A DNA stretch of 64,000 nt, taken from positions 164,280,761 through 164,344,760 of the forward strand of contig CM045758.1 of assembly GCA_025200525.1 (NCBI GenBank). The letters are read 5' to 3'. This stretch comes from Camellia lanceoleosa. Its lineage: Eukaryota > Streptophyta > Magnoliopsida > Ericales > Theaceae. Positions within the stretch are counted from its first letter, which is position 1. Each line of letters starts with the position of its first letter. This document shows, piece after piece, positions 24,699 to 36,909 of this stretch. The position numbers and the translations under genes were made by a program. Under the pieces are notes generated by a model. That model did no database searches. It saw only the letters and a program-made list of their open reading frames with translations, and was not told the DNA's origin.

Positions 24699-25956
24699 TG
24701 TCACGACCCGCTCCCCGTACCCAAGGGTTAAGCATCATGATGGCCAGTAACTGAAGTTACCTACGGCCAATTCATAAACAATAAATAAACGCAAGCAGAA
24801 GGCATATTTAAATAAGGGTACCAAAATAATCACTGGAGCTTCTATTTTTATTACAAAATTTATTGACAAAAAAAGTTGATATTTACATATAAAAATATCA
24901 TAAAAACACTGTGTGTGTCTATTCCGCAGCCCCGCATCTAAGACTTTCCAGAAGCTATTTCTGAATTGTATGTTTCCTGAAAATTGGTAAAAGCTATAAG
25001 CACATGGCAGAGTGAGAAATATTATACCAAGAGTATAAGGGACACGAAATAACCATGGATCGTTAGTTAGGCCAAAACATTTACATAAACAAATCATTTG
25101 AGTAGCAGAAATCATTTGACAAATAATCTTTTAAGTAATAAAACTGAGATTATGCCTCGTTAGAACAAATAATCTTTTATTGGTAATCAAATCATTTAAG
25201 TAGCAGAACTGAAATACAGAAGTTATGTAACCACAACCACGATACCGACAACCATAAAGGTCAACATCTGGCGCACAAGTAGCCATGGTATTGTTACCCC
25301 CAGGCAAGGGCTACGTGAATATAAGCCACAGTATTGTTACCCCTGGGCGAGGGCCACATGAACATAAGCCGGCGAGGCCACATGAACATATGCCATTGTT
25401 ACCCCGAAGAGCACGTGCGCGGATGGTGTACGAAATAACCAAACAGAAGTCAATGATTATTTAAGTCCCCAAGGCATGGGACTCCTGTGGTGGTACTTAC
25501 AAAACATAATTCTTTATAAGGCTATAACCAAATATTCTTTAAAAGTAAAACAAATATATCCATGGTTTCCTTTTAAGCAATTAGGGTTCAGAAATAAAAC
25601 CACGTAACTAAAATCTTTATAAAACATAACTTTTATTAAAAACATAACTTATATAAAATAAATATGGTAAGTTCAAACATACGTAAAATACATTTTGGTA
25701 ACTCAAGGTAGAATATAACTCACCTTATCTTTAATACCTTACTCTTTCTTTCCACTATCGAAGACTCTTTCACCTTCCACTATTCTTTTCTTCTTTTCCT
25801 CTCTTTCTTTTCCCTTTCTCTTTTCTTTTCTTCTTTCTTTTCCTTTCTTCCTTTCTGTTTCTTCTTTCATTTCTTGGTCAGCCGAATCACCTCCCTTATA
25901 TAGGGAGGTGAGGCCATCTACGGCCCAACACGTGGCCAGGGTCACTTTCGATAGGA
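24699..25956 (-). repeat. Family-B 5' LTR next to the primer site
   Basis: Begins (plus view) TGTCACGACCCGCTC directly after the primer site and proceeds through the minisatellite (about 25290-25430, degraded here), pyrimidine tract (25780-25870) and TATATAGGGAGG (about 25898). It ends where orientation flips at GATAGGATTTAATTATTC (about 25957). Confidence 0.78.
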
Positions 25957-27132
25957 TTTAATTATTCTGTAGAATTTATACTAATAATTAATCTCAGTTC
26001 GGTATATATATAATTCATTATATGTTATTATGTGTAATTTTGTAAAATAATATAATTATTAAAAATTTAGGGGCCAAAGTATAATTAAATTAAGTTGAGA
26101 TAAACTTGAATTAATGAAGACGAATAGGAGAGTGACACGTGGCAATTTCTTGGGCATCACGAATTGAAATTGTATAAATAGAAGGAGAAGTTGACTCAGT
26201 AAGGTAAGAAGACCAGGAAAGAAGAGAAGAAAGAAAAGAAAAGAAAGAAAGAAAAGAAAAGAGAAAGAGGAAAGAAAGAGAGGAATAGAAGGAAAGAATA
26301 GTGGAAGGTGAAAGGGTTTTCAATAATGGAAAGGAAGAGTAAGGTATTGAAGTTAAGGTGAGTTATATTATACCTTGAGTTACCAAAATGTATTTTACGT
26401 ATGTTTTGACTTACCAAACTCTATTTTACACAAGTTATGTTTTTAATAAAAGTTATGTTTTATAAAGATTTCAGTTACGTGATTTTATTTCTGAACCCTA
26501 TTTGCTTAAAAGGAAACCATGGATATGTTTGTTTTATTTTTAAAGAATATTTGGTTATGACCTTATAAAGAATTATGTTTTGTAAGTACCACCACGGGAG
26601 TCCCATGCCTTGGGGGACTTAAATAATCATTGACTTCTGTTTGGTTACTTCGTGGCCAATCTGCACGTGGCCCTCACCCAGGGGTAACAATACTGTGGCA
26701 TATGTTCATGTGGCCCTCGCCCAAGGGTAACAATACTGTGGCTTATGTTCATGTGGCCCTCGACCAGGGGTAACAATACTGTGGCTTATATTCGCGTGGC
26801 CCTTGCCTGGGGGTAACAATACTATGGCTACTTGTGCGCCAGATGTTGACCTTTATGGTTGTTGGTACCGTGGTTGTGGTTACATAACTTCTGTATTTTA
26901 GTTTTGCTACTTAAATGATTTGATTACCAATAAAAGATTATTTGTTCTGACGAGGCATAATCTCAGTTTTAAATCAAGTTTTGACAACTAGGCAGTGAGT
27001 TATTTTTGGTAAAAAAAATTTTAAGGTACTATTTCTATCAGATTAATTATCTAACGTATATTTATTAGAGTGCGCATCGGATAACTTACATATGGCAAAT
27101 TTCGAGGATGAAATTTTAAAAGGGGGGAAGAT

Positions 27133-28511
27133 TGTTATATAATTATATTAAAATATTGGGTCAAAGAGTAATTATCTTAAATATCTATTAAGGATAAGAA
27201 CGAATCTATATTATTAATTATCGAATCTGTGTAATAATTAGGCCCTGCCACGTGTTAGACAGCCTGTGGCATCCTCCTCCCTATTTAAGGGAGGAGTTGA
27301 TCAGCTGCGTAAAGAAAAGGAAGAAAGAAAAGAGGGAAAGAAAAGAAAGAGGAGAAAGAGAGAAAGAAAAGGAAAGAAGAAAAGAAAGAGAGAAAAGAAA
27401 GGAAAGAATAATGGAAGTTGAAAGGGTCTTTGATAGTAGAAAGGAAGAGTAAGGTATTGAAGTTAAGGTGAGTTATATTATACCTTGAGTCACAAAAATA
27501 TATTTTACGTATGTTTTGACTTACCAAAATTTATTTTATAAAAGTTATGTTTTTAATAAAAGTTATGTTTTATAAATGTTTCAGTTACGTGGTTTTATTT
27601 CTGAATCCTATTTGCTCAAAATGAAACCATGGATATGTTTGTTTTACTTTTAAAGAATATTTGGTTATGACCTTATAAAGAATTATGTTTTGTAAGTACC
27701 ACCACGGGAGTCTCATGCCTTGGGGGACTTAAATAATCATTGACTCCTGTTTGGTTACTTCGTGGCCAATCTGCACGTGGCCCTCGCCCAGGGGTAACAA
27801 TACTGTGGCATATGTTCATGTGGCCCTCGCCCAGGGGTAACAATACTGTGGCTTATGTTCATGTGGCCCTCGCCCAGGGGTAACAATACTGTGGCTTATA
27901 TTCACGTAGCCCTTGCCTGGGGGTAACAATACCATGGCTACTTGTGCGCCAGATGTTGACCTTTGTGGTTGTCGGTAGCGTGGTTGTGGTTACATAACTT
28001 TTGTATTTCAGTTCTGCTACTTAAATGTTTTGGTTACCAATAAAAGATTATTTGTTCTGACGAAGCATAATCTCAGTTTTATTACTTAAAGGATTATTTG
28101 TCAAATGATTTCTGCTACTCAAATGATCTGTTTATATAAATGTTTTGGCCTAACTAACGATCCATGGTTATTTCGTGTCCCTTATACTATTGGTATAATA
28201 TTTCTCACTCTGCCATGTGCTTATAGTTGTTTACCAATTTTCAGGAAATAGCTTTTGGAAAGTCTTAGATGTGGGGCTGCGGAGTAGACACATACACAGC
28301 ATTTTTATGATATTTCTCTATGTAAATAACGACCTTTTTGGTCAATATGATTTTGTAATAAAAATAGAAGCTCCGATGATTATTTTGGTACCCTTATTTA
28401 AATATTTCTTCCGGTTGCGTTTATATATTTGTTTATGAATTGGCTGGAGGTAACCTTAGTTACTGACCATCACGATGCTTAACCCTTGGGTACGGGGAGC
28501 GGGTCGTGACA
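27133..28511 (+). repeat. Family-B 3' LTR, plus strand, with preceding PPT
   Basis: AAAAGGGGGGAAGAT (27118-27132) is the polypurine tract, preceded by AATTTCGAGGATGAAATT. The LTR follows with a shortened 5' end (about 230 bp missing compared with other copies) and a TATTTAAGGGAGG promoter-like site (about 27284). It has four minisatellite units (about 27775-27945) and the terminus GCGGGTCGTGACA. Confidence 0.82.
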
Positions 28512-30957
28512 CGGAGGGTTTACATGACCGCATACAATAATACGCCACACAACCCCATGTGTTTACAAGACAGCATACAATAATGCGCTATAGAACCCTA
28601 GGTCTTAACTTCGCAATCTTATGAGAAGTAAAATAAAGATAAGTCATGAGTTACAGACGCCATAGATGGCTCTCTGCTAACCCATTACTCAAATGAAGTG
28701 TAAAATCTGATATGGAGGGCACTTAGTTAGGGATATAGGCAACAAACTAGTGCAATTCCCAATTAGGAAACATTTTGTGCCATTATCCACCTAACATTAA
28801 CAATATTTAATTCCTTATCTCTACTACACCATTGTGTTGTTGAGTATTAGGAATAATCAATTTTCTAAGCATCCATTTCTCTTCACAGAGTTTTCTAAAA
28901 TAACTCAAATAGGTACTCGCCACCTTAATCAAAACTAAAAGCACAAAAAGCTGTTATCTAATTGATCTCAACCTCATATGTGCAATGTCAAAAAAAAAAC
29001 TTTTGACTTATGGGAGATCAAATAGTCTTGACTCAGATGCGTATTGTAATCTATAAATGTGTCGAGATTGAGGCCTAGCTATCATACCCTTACACATATC
29101 TAGTCACAAAAAAACATAGTGGACTAAATGCGCCAATACAAATGACCTTCTACGGCTTTCCTACTTACTTGTGCGCACCTATTGCGAACAAAGTTACACA
29201 TTTATATGAGAGCAGGATGTCACAAGCAAGTGGGCCCGAGAAGGCCTACTCAAACCATCGTATCATCATCTCATTAATGTGATTAAGTATAATAAGCCAC
29301 CGGTTCATGACCAATGTCATAAACTAATTCCAATCATCTTAATGGGTGAGTTCTCGAAGATAAGTTTAAAAGGTTTAGGCCCAACTAGGTAATGACTCAG
29401 GACTAATTCATATTCACTATATCATAAAAGGATATCATGGAGATATCAAGTGCGCTTAAGTCGCAAATTTAACTAGTAAGTGCTAAACCCCTGCACCTTC
29501 AAGTCAATTTTATTCTCCATACACTTTAATGCATCTAGTTGAAAGATGACGATACTCCTCTTGCCATATCTATTTCTCGCTTCATAGTTACTTGCAATTA
29601 ATTATACTATCCACAAGAATGAGAGAATAAGCTATCAACTTTGACAGCTCCTGAAGTAACTTAAGCGCGAATTAGGCTAAAGAGTCTAATTCAACACAAT
29701 GCTCTCACGAGCCATGCGTCAAATTCTTAGAATCATAACAACCTTGTCGGCCTTGACCTTTTCATTACTATCTTTTAGCGTTTATGCGCTTAGTGGTAAA
29801 CGTTATTCAAAAACGTTGGCCTAGCTAAGGAATCATACAAAGAAGCCCCTCCTCATGTTTCACACTCAAGTGTGGAAACAATAAGTGTCCAGATTTAAAC
29901 AAGTTGGCAATGCTAATAGCTTTTGCAGCCACTAAGCGCTAATCTTTTCACCTAGTGTTAATAGATTTTTGCAGCTTCTAAGTGCTAATCTTTTCACTTA
30001 GCGTGATATTTCAACGCACACTATTATAGTGTATGAAATTTTGCTCCATCCACTCCCAATAATTGGGTAGAGAGCAAAACATTGCTCACACTGGCTACTC
30101 GTCTTACACTTAATGACTAATTTATTTAAGCTCGCATTTCTTGGATGACGTGACTTTTGAATGTTACTTCATTCAATGATGTAACATTATTTACAAGTCA
30201 AATTTACAAAGTCAATCCGCGCAGCTCAATAGTCAAGATCATATACAGATCTATTGAGGGATTGCTAATTTCATAACCTCAAAACTCGCCAACCAAAACT
30301 ACATAGCGTGCCGCTAACCATAGCGCACACATTAGTTTTTATTATGCCAAACAAGGCAACAAAAACACAGTGACTTTGAGTCATGTTTCCTTACTTTGGC
30401 TCAATTAAGATTTGACCTAAAGTCTCCAAGACTTTTGCTCATCTAAAGAATAGAATTACATTGTTCACATTTGAACATCTTTGCTAAGTCTAGGTCAACC
30501 AAATTAACTTCCATAAGCTAAGTCAATTTAGAGAGAAATTCGCATTGGGATTAATTTGATTAGCATAATATAATTTTGCCGCAAAAATCTAAATTAAGTA
30601 GTGACAATATTACACAAGTCGCAAGATCGAAAATCCGCTATGCTCGTAATCATCTCTTGCGCCACAAGTGACAATTATCCAAAATTTAATTTAATTTATG
30701 CGCAAAATATTGATTTTCGGGAGTTAATCTACAAAGATTTCTCTCAACCGAATAACCTTCCACTGATTATGGCATGTCTAAAAGCATGATAAAAAATTCT
30801 AATTCCATACAACAACATCATAATGTAGATTCACAATCAATACATGCTATGTTACATTTAATAACGAAATTAAAATAAAAAATAATTAATCATGCTATTC
30901 TTATTACAACAATTTAAAAATTCTAGGCAAAAAACAACAACACGCTGTATTTAATAT

Positions 30958-31248
30958 TCAAATTATGCCATAACAGAAAGTATATCACTTCTGAAATTTT
31001 CTGGAATTTTCTGGTATTTTCTGGTATTTTTCTGGAATTTCAAATAACTAATAAACACACATAAAATTAGAAATAAAAAATCCAGAAACTGATAAACTGA
31101 AACAATATTCAGATTATGCCATAATTAAAATGTATATCATTCTGAAATTTTCTGGAATATTTCTGAAATTTTCTGGAACTTTAAATAACTAATAAACACA
31201 CATAAAATTAGAAATAAAAAATTCCAGAATCTGATAAACTGAAAAAAA
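30958..31248. repeat. Tandem duplication (~145 bp units) in the LARD internal region
   Basis: Two successive copies share ATTATGCCATAA, a TTTTCTGGAATTTTCTGG run, AACTAATAAACACACATAAA and CTGATAAACTGAAA. Copy 1 is about 30958-31103 and copy 2 about 31104-31248. The CTGGAATTTT words are themselves a short internal repeat. Confidence 0.8.
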
Positions 31249-31720
31249 TATTCCAGTAAACAGTAAAACATTTTAGAAGTCTACAATAAAAATTTCAACC
31301 CCAAAAAATTATTTATGCAATACCAGAAGCATTTTAAAGCATAAATAATGAATTATTATTTCAGGAAAAATATTTTTTATTTTCATAAAATTTCCAAAAT
31401 TTTACAGAATATAGAAAATTTAATTCTGAGTCTAATGGTTCTAACCACGTTTAAAACAAAGCTATAACGAATAAATTATGGCCATTTAACGCGATTCAGA
31501 ATTTAAGACAGAACAAACAGAGCCTTAAAAACAAGCCAACACGGAAAAACGGCTCAACGCGGCTCAGCATGCGGCTCGGCAACGCTGACTCGGAACGCGG
31601 CTCGTGGCCTTGATTCAAGTCTGTGGCGGGCGTGGACGCGGCGTGACAGCGTCTGCGCACGCGTGCCGCGTAAAGCGGCGCGCGTGCAAGGGCGTGGGAG
31701 CACGTGGAAACGTCTTAAGG

Positions 31721-34182
31721 TGTCACGACCCAAACCCGCCCCTATAGGTTTAGCATCGTAACCGGCCAGTAATCCTTGGATTATCGAAGGCCTCTGAACA
31801 GATTAACATATAATAAGGGGCTGCGGAAGCAATAACATAAATATAAATGTCCAATGAGCTGTGTTGACTTACATGAAACAGAATATTTTAAAAACTTAAT
31901 ATGCATAACCATAAGTCAACCATATATTATATTATACCACACACATTACAGTATCCTCCGTACAAACAACATAATTAAAATAAACTCTCATGCATAAACA
32001 GAATTAATCAACACTTGAACCCAAGACACTTCGGGAACCTCCACGTAAGGTACAAAGGCTGGCTGACAACAGAACAAAACTCCAGGCAAAAGCCTTCGGG
32101 CTCAAACTCCAGAATGCTCACCTATATACATATATATACAAACAGTGAGCTAAAGTCCAGTGAATAACATTAAGGTAAAGGGGTTAGTGAACGAATTTCG
32201 AACATTTCATACGTATAAAACAGATCATAGCATAATCATAGTCATATCAGAACATAATAATGGCATATCCTATAGAACATATCGAACATATCACGTAACG
32301 TCTTCCAACTAGAATAATCGGTTCCGGATACCGATTAAATACATATCACCACAATAAAGTGGCTAACGAAATCTCGTAAATGTCATGAACCCGCATTTTC
32401 ATGCCGTCCCCCATGACTTGGGACTATCTATGGATGCCATAATAGATTTCAAACTTGGAATGTTCGTTCACAAAAGCATATATCATTTCAGAAAACATAA
32501 CATATCATATCTCGTTTGGAACATAATTTCATATAAACGTATCTTTACGATAACGTTACTCACAGTGGTTCCCGTAAATGGTCAATCAATCCTCGAGTCT
32601 TGACCTACAATCACAAAATACATAGCACAAAATATGTCTCATTATTACTCGTTCATGTGGTCATACATGACTTAACTTTCTCACTTTAATTTCTCATTCA
32701 TTCCATGCTACATAACTTGTTCATAATGCCCATATACTTGGATTCTACACATATTTTCTAATTCACTTACTTATGTTATTTCTTAGCTTATTAATCTTTA
32801 ACGGTTCATAAATCATGCCTAAGAATGCCCATAAAGAGATGGGAGTGAAGATATGTGCTTAAAACATCTTTTGAAAACATCTTTGAAAATAAATTTGGTG
32901 GCTAGAGCCAGCTTTTCTTGGCTAGAGCCAGCAGAAGGCAAAAACAGAGCTCGCTCGAGCCAAGACTTCTTCGCTCGAGCCAGCCTTTGGCAGAGTGCAA
33001 AATTCTGAGAGCTTGAAATGTTGGCTCGAGCCACCACTTCTTCGCTCGAGCCAACTGTAAAATTCTGGGCAGAAAGCTTAGTAAAAATGGCTTCCAAACC
33101 ACCTCCAAACCTTGGGGTCTTGCATGATTTGATTAAACACACAAAAATAGCTTTAGAAAACTTCAAGACAAGACCCTTAAAACATCTTTTATTCAAAAAC
33201 TCATCAATTCTTGAAAGGTTTGAACCAAAACTTCTTCATGCAATAATTCAATTCTTTTCATTGTTTTCATAACATGCAATTGGTGATCAAGAACTCATGA
33301 ATTTCTGAAACATGGACATGATATAAACTCACATGCATGCAAGGATTCCAAAACTCAACTTTAACATGATCAAATCAAAGATAAATTTACCATGAATGCA
33401 CATGCAAGGCACCTACAACCCAAAGACCCACTCCTCAAGCTAATTTCGTGAAAATGGTCCAAAGGTGAGTTGAAACATGATGCATGGCAGATCATCTACA
33501 GAAGAACAAGCTCTAGACTCTTACCTAGATCCTTGGTTTCAAACAATGAGAGTTGGCCTTCCTAATTTCCTCCTTGTTCTTTAAACCTTGAGCTTCTCTC
33601 TCTCTGTCTCTCTCTCTCTCTCTCTACACGGACCACAAGAGTAAAGGAAATGATACAACTCTCCCTCAGCTTTCATCAGACTATACACAAACACACACCT
33701 CACTCTTTGCATACACTACATGTGCATACACATGCACTCACCCAACACACACTCACAAGGGTTATGATTCCCTACACCCAACACCACCAATGCCTCAACC
33801 CAAATAATACACTAATACTCATATTGGGTCAATAATAGGACTAGATTAGGTACCAATCATGCATTATTTAATTCAACACAAGTAACCTTAATTTATTCAA
33901 GATTAGCACAAAATTCAATTATTCAAAAATAGTTCAAATTAAGGCCTAATTTAATCACATGCGATTTTACTAAACTGAATCAGTTTTTTATTAAATTTGC
34001 CATGGTGTTCTAAAAATTCCAATTAACATATTAAAGCAAAATTTCAAACAGATATTGCTATAAGTAGCAGATAGAAGCCAATTATCGTGCAAATTACATA
34101 TTAATCTCACAATTCATTTTAATCCACTCATTAGCATTCTTAATTACCGATTAATAGCTAATTACGGGTCGGGGTTATTACA
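31721..34182 (-). mobile_element. Solo LTR, family A, copy 2 (2,462 bp)
   Basis: In plus view it begins TGTCACGACCCAAACCCGCC and ends GGTCGGGGTTATTACA, with perfect target duplication TAAGG (31716-31720 and 34183-34187). Length is within one base of copy 1. The GCTCGAGC motif cluster is at about 32900-33060. A CT microsatellite (33595-33625) and a CACACA-rich stretch (33660-33760) lie near its other end. There is no internal region. Confidence 0.93.
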
Positions 34183-34191
34183 TAAGGCGTC

Positions 34192-34220
34192 AGGTGGCGC
34201 GTGCAGACCACGCGCCACCT
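34192..34220. other. Perfect 12-bp hairpin in the LARD leader
   Basis: AGGTGGCGCGTG (34192-34203) and CACGCGCCACCT (34209-34220) pair perfectly around a 5-nt loop. It lies about 220 bp from the primer site in the 5' leader. With 31540-31715 it formed a continuous GC-rich leader before solo LTR copy 2 split it. Confidence 0.85.
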
Positions 34221-34425
34221 TCCAGAGTATTTTCTGGTCCGATTTTGGTACTCCCAAACTCTATTTTCCAAAATAAATACATTTATAGTCTTAAAAAAGA
34301 CATTAATGATCATAAAAAATGAAATATTTTGGATCTCTTCATCTTTTATAAATATTCATGAGTATCGATGTGTACATATATATATAAATATACACATGAT
34401 AAAAGAAAGCACGAAAAAACCCATA

Positions 34426-34442
34426 CATGGCTCTGAAACCAA
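34426..34442 (-). other. Primer-binding site of the LARD-like element
   Basis: On the minus strand TTGGTTTCAGAGCCATG abuts the LTR. It matches the initiator tRNA-Met 3' end (TGGTATCAGAGC) with one substitution and fixes the element's direction. Confidence 0.75.
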
Positions 34443-34912
34443 TGTAAATCATAAAGTATTATAACGCAGCGGCTTAAAATGTTTAGATCATACCTTCTAG
34501 TGAAGAACCTCGTGGGTAAATCACGTGCTTCCTGAATCTGATCAATCAACCCAGCAATTGGGTGATATTACAATAGTGAATATCACCCACACAAACCACA
34601 GTGCAAATGACTTTGATCGTTGTTTTTTGGAGAGAGAGGAGAGTCTGGGAAAAAAGGTTATGGCTAAAAACCCCATAACGTATCTGATATATGTATATCT
34701 GATTCAATATATTAGATTAACCATATAATCTGATATATAACCAATAAATATCTATCCATTTATCCATATCTATTGATATGATAGATATAGATATCTTGAA
34801 TGGTTATTCAAATAAGTTTGAATTAAAATTCAAACTTACATGAATAAGGTTTAAGAGATTTAGGTTCAAAAAGTTCAAAAGACCATGTCACATGAGCGCT
34901 CAATTTCTAACA
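34443..34912 (-). repeat. 5' LTR of the LARD-like element
   Basis: 470 bp, TGTAAATCATAAAG to TTTCTAACA in plus view; partner of 15336-15802. Contains a GAGAGAGAGGAGAG tract and TATCTGATATATG repeats. Confidence 0.9.
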
Positions 34913-34917
34913 ATATT

Positions 34918-36110
34918 TATCAACAAAAACTTGATAGTGACATCAATGTAATGGCATTTTTCAAAATAGTGCCATCAGAAAGCCAAATGATGCAATATGC
35001 ATGTTGACACTTTGAGTGACATTTTTTGTAAAAAAAATGTCACAGAACATTTATTTTTAGTGCCATTGAGGCAACTAACGTTGCTCCTTCAAATAAAAAT
35101 AAATAAATAAATAAGAAAAAAAAAAAAGAAAAAGAAACCATCTGCCACAAAACTCTTCTCTCTACATTTAGGAGGGAAAAAAAAAAAAAAAAAAACGCGC
35201 TTCAAGTTCTCCCACAGTTCATTGCTTATAGGCCAGTGAGGTCATAGAGGTGTGTCTTGATTCTATTTTTATTATTTAAATCGTTGATATTATAAAATTC
35301 ATCGTATATGTTTTTTATGAAAAAAAATTAAGTTAATTAGATATTTATAACCCTATAATAAGACTACATTTGTATTTTTTTTTTTAAAAGAAAAAAGATT
35401 AGCATAATATTGCTGATTTTTAATAGAATAATTAGGATTTGATCATGAAACTATGTATATTTAATTTATTTCTTTTTTAAATATATAAATAATATGTTTA
35501 GCGCATTCTATAATATAAATTATTTAAATTATCTAAATAATTTCTGAACATTGGCCATACGTGTCGTGGTCCATATTTCATATTGAAAAATGATTCATCA
35601 AATTTTGCTTTCCAATTTTACCATTAATGATGTAAAATTAGAATAGTTGAAGATAAGAGAGAAAGAATAGTTTGAGATCACTGCCACGTTATTGGGGTGA
35701 AATTAGATCTCAATTAGAAAATGTAGCAGGATTAAGAGTTATATTAGGAATTTTAAATAATTTATTAAATTTTTTATCAAAATTTTATATAGATGTGGGA
35801 TTCACACACACATGAATTTGTGTGGGTCCCACACCAATATGAGAGTTTTAGTAAAAAATTTGACAAATTATTTGGAGTCTATAACATTTTCTTATATATA
35901 TATATAGGAAAATGCTATTATATATATTCCTCGAAAGAAATGTATCATATGCATTTCTAATTATGTTTTTTTTAATTATTATTTTCTTATTTAATTATGG
36001 CTCATGATTATGACTTTTTTTTAAAATTACAATTCAAAAAATATGAAATTATATATATTTTTTAAGTTATAAAATACATATTAAAGGATGTGTACTTTAA
36101 TCTTTTGCAT
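34918..36110. other. AT-rich intergenic stretch with decayed transposon sequence
   Basis: No gene. It has a palindromic GTGACATTTTTTGT / AAAAAATGTCAC pair at about 35012-35045, long A runs, and a MITE-like stretch at about 35905-36110 that resembles 13131-13300 and 14020-14230 in wording. Termini were not resolved. Confidence 0.4.
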
Positions 36111-36211
36111 ATATATATATATATAGATGTTGGTGATGATGTAGTACAAATAAGTAGGACAGTTCAATAATAGATAAATTATTATTATATATATATATAC
36201 ATAGATGTTGG

Positions 36212-36909
36212 GGATAAATTATAAATATATATCTTGATATTTATTTAAAGTACAAATTGTCTCATGTGATTTGAAAATTTTCAAATATCTCCTTGTTAGT
36301 ACTTTTTAGGGTAAATTATAAATACATTTCCTGAAATTTATTTAAAATACAGATTGCTCTATGTGGTTTGAAAAATTATAAATACCCCTTATTATAATTT
36401 TTTATTTAACAAAATTAACTAAAAAATGAAATTCATAATTGTTCTCATATACAATAATAAAATTATCTAAATTATTAATTGAAACATATTTTTAACATCA
36501 TTAAAAATTGTGAATTGATTTGATGATTTATTAATAAAATAGGTGATTTGTTATGAAATTATAAATCTCAAGGGGGTGGAATGTAATTTTTAAAACCACA
36601 AGGGCGATTCGTATTTTAATCAAATCTCAGGGGGTGTATTTGTAATTTATCCTATTTTTTATTTCACAGAATTGATTAAAAAAATTAAATTCATAATTGT
36701 TCTTCTATACAATAATAAGATTACCTAAATTATTAATTAAAACATATTTCTAACATCATTAAAAACTAGTAATTGACTTGATGATTTATTAATAAAACGG
36801 GCGATTATTATGAAATCAGAAATCTCAAGGGGTAGAATGTAATTTCTAAAATTATAAGGGACGATTTGTATTTTAATCAAATCTCAGAAGATGTATTTAT
36901 AATTTATCC
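36212..36909. mobile_element. Older MITE, split by a younger copy of itself
   Basis: Terminal inverted repeat GGATAAATTAT / ATAATTTATCC. Nine-bp flanks AGATGTTGG (36203-36211) and AAATTTTGG (36910-36918) agree at 7 of 9 positions. A related element occupies 36309-36652 inside it. Confidence 0.65.
36309..36652. mobile_element. Younger MITE with 9-bp duplication (344 bp)
   Basis: Ends GGGTAAATTATAAATACATT and AATGTAATTTATCC-like sequence are inverted over about 60 bp. Flanks TACTTTTTA (36300-36308) and TATTTTTTA (36653-36661) differ by one base. The 9-bp duplication suggests the Mutator superfamily. Confidence 0.72.

Larger units (their letters stand above)
20874..28511. mobile_element. Scrambled family-B Gypsy-like LTR cluster in one insertion
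   Basis: The outer ends are a family-B LTR start (TGTAACAACCTAG, 20874) and a family-B LTR end (GCGGGTCGTGACA, 28511), both plus strand, flanked by a perfect duplication CGGAG (20869-20873 and 28512-28516). Inside, orientation switches repeatedly. Plus: 20874-21100, LTR start. Minus: 21101 to about 22689, near-complete LTR. Plus: about 22690-23300, LTR 3' part. Minus: about 23303-25956, LTR, short internal region and LTR. Plus: about 25957-28511, LTR part, internal 3' end and LTR. No protein-coding sequence is present. Lys-rich open frames here are translations of GAAAGAAAAG-type purine tracts in the LTRs. Confidence 0.82.
15336..34912 (-). mobile_element. 19.6 kb LARD-like LTR retrotransposon, host to three nested insertions
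   Basis: Two direct LTRs (15336-15802 and 34443-34912) bound the element. Flanks ACATT (15331-15335) and ATATT (34913-34917) are a 5-bp target duplication with one change. A primer site lies next to the right LTR and a purine-rich tract (GAGTGAGAGA on the minus strand) next to the left LTR, so the element reads leftward. After subtracting the insertions at 17789-20251, 20874-28511 and 31721-34182, about 6.1 kb of internal sequence remains (15803-17783, 20257-20868, 28517-31715, 34188-34442). I saw no gag, protease, integrase or RT motif in it on either strand. That fits a large retrotransposon derivative moved by an autonomous partner. A heavily decayed Copia element is the alternative. Confidence 0.8.
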
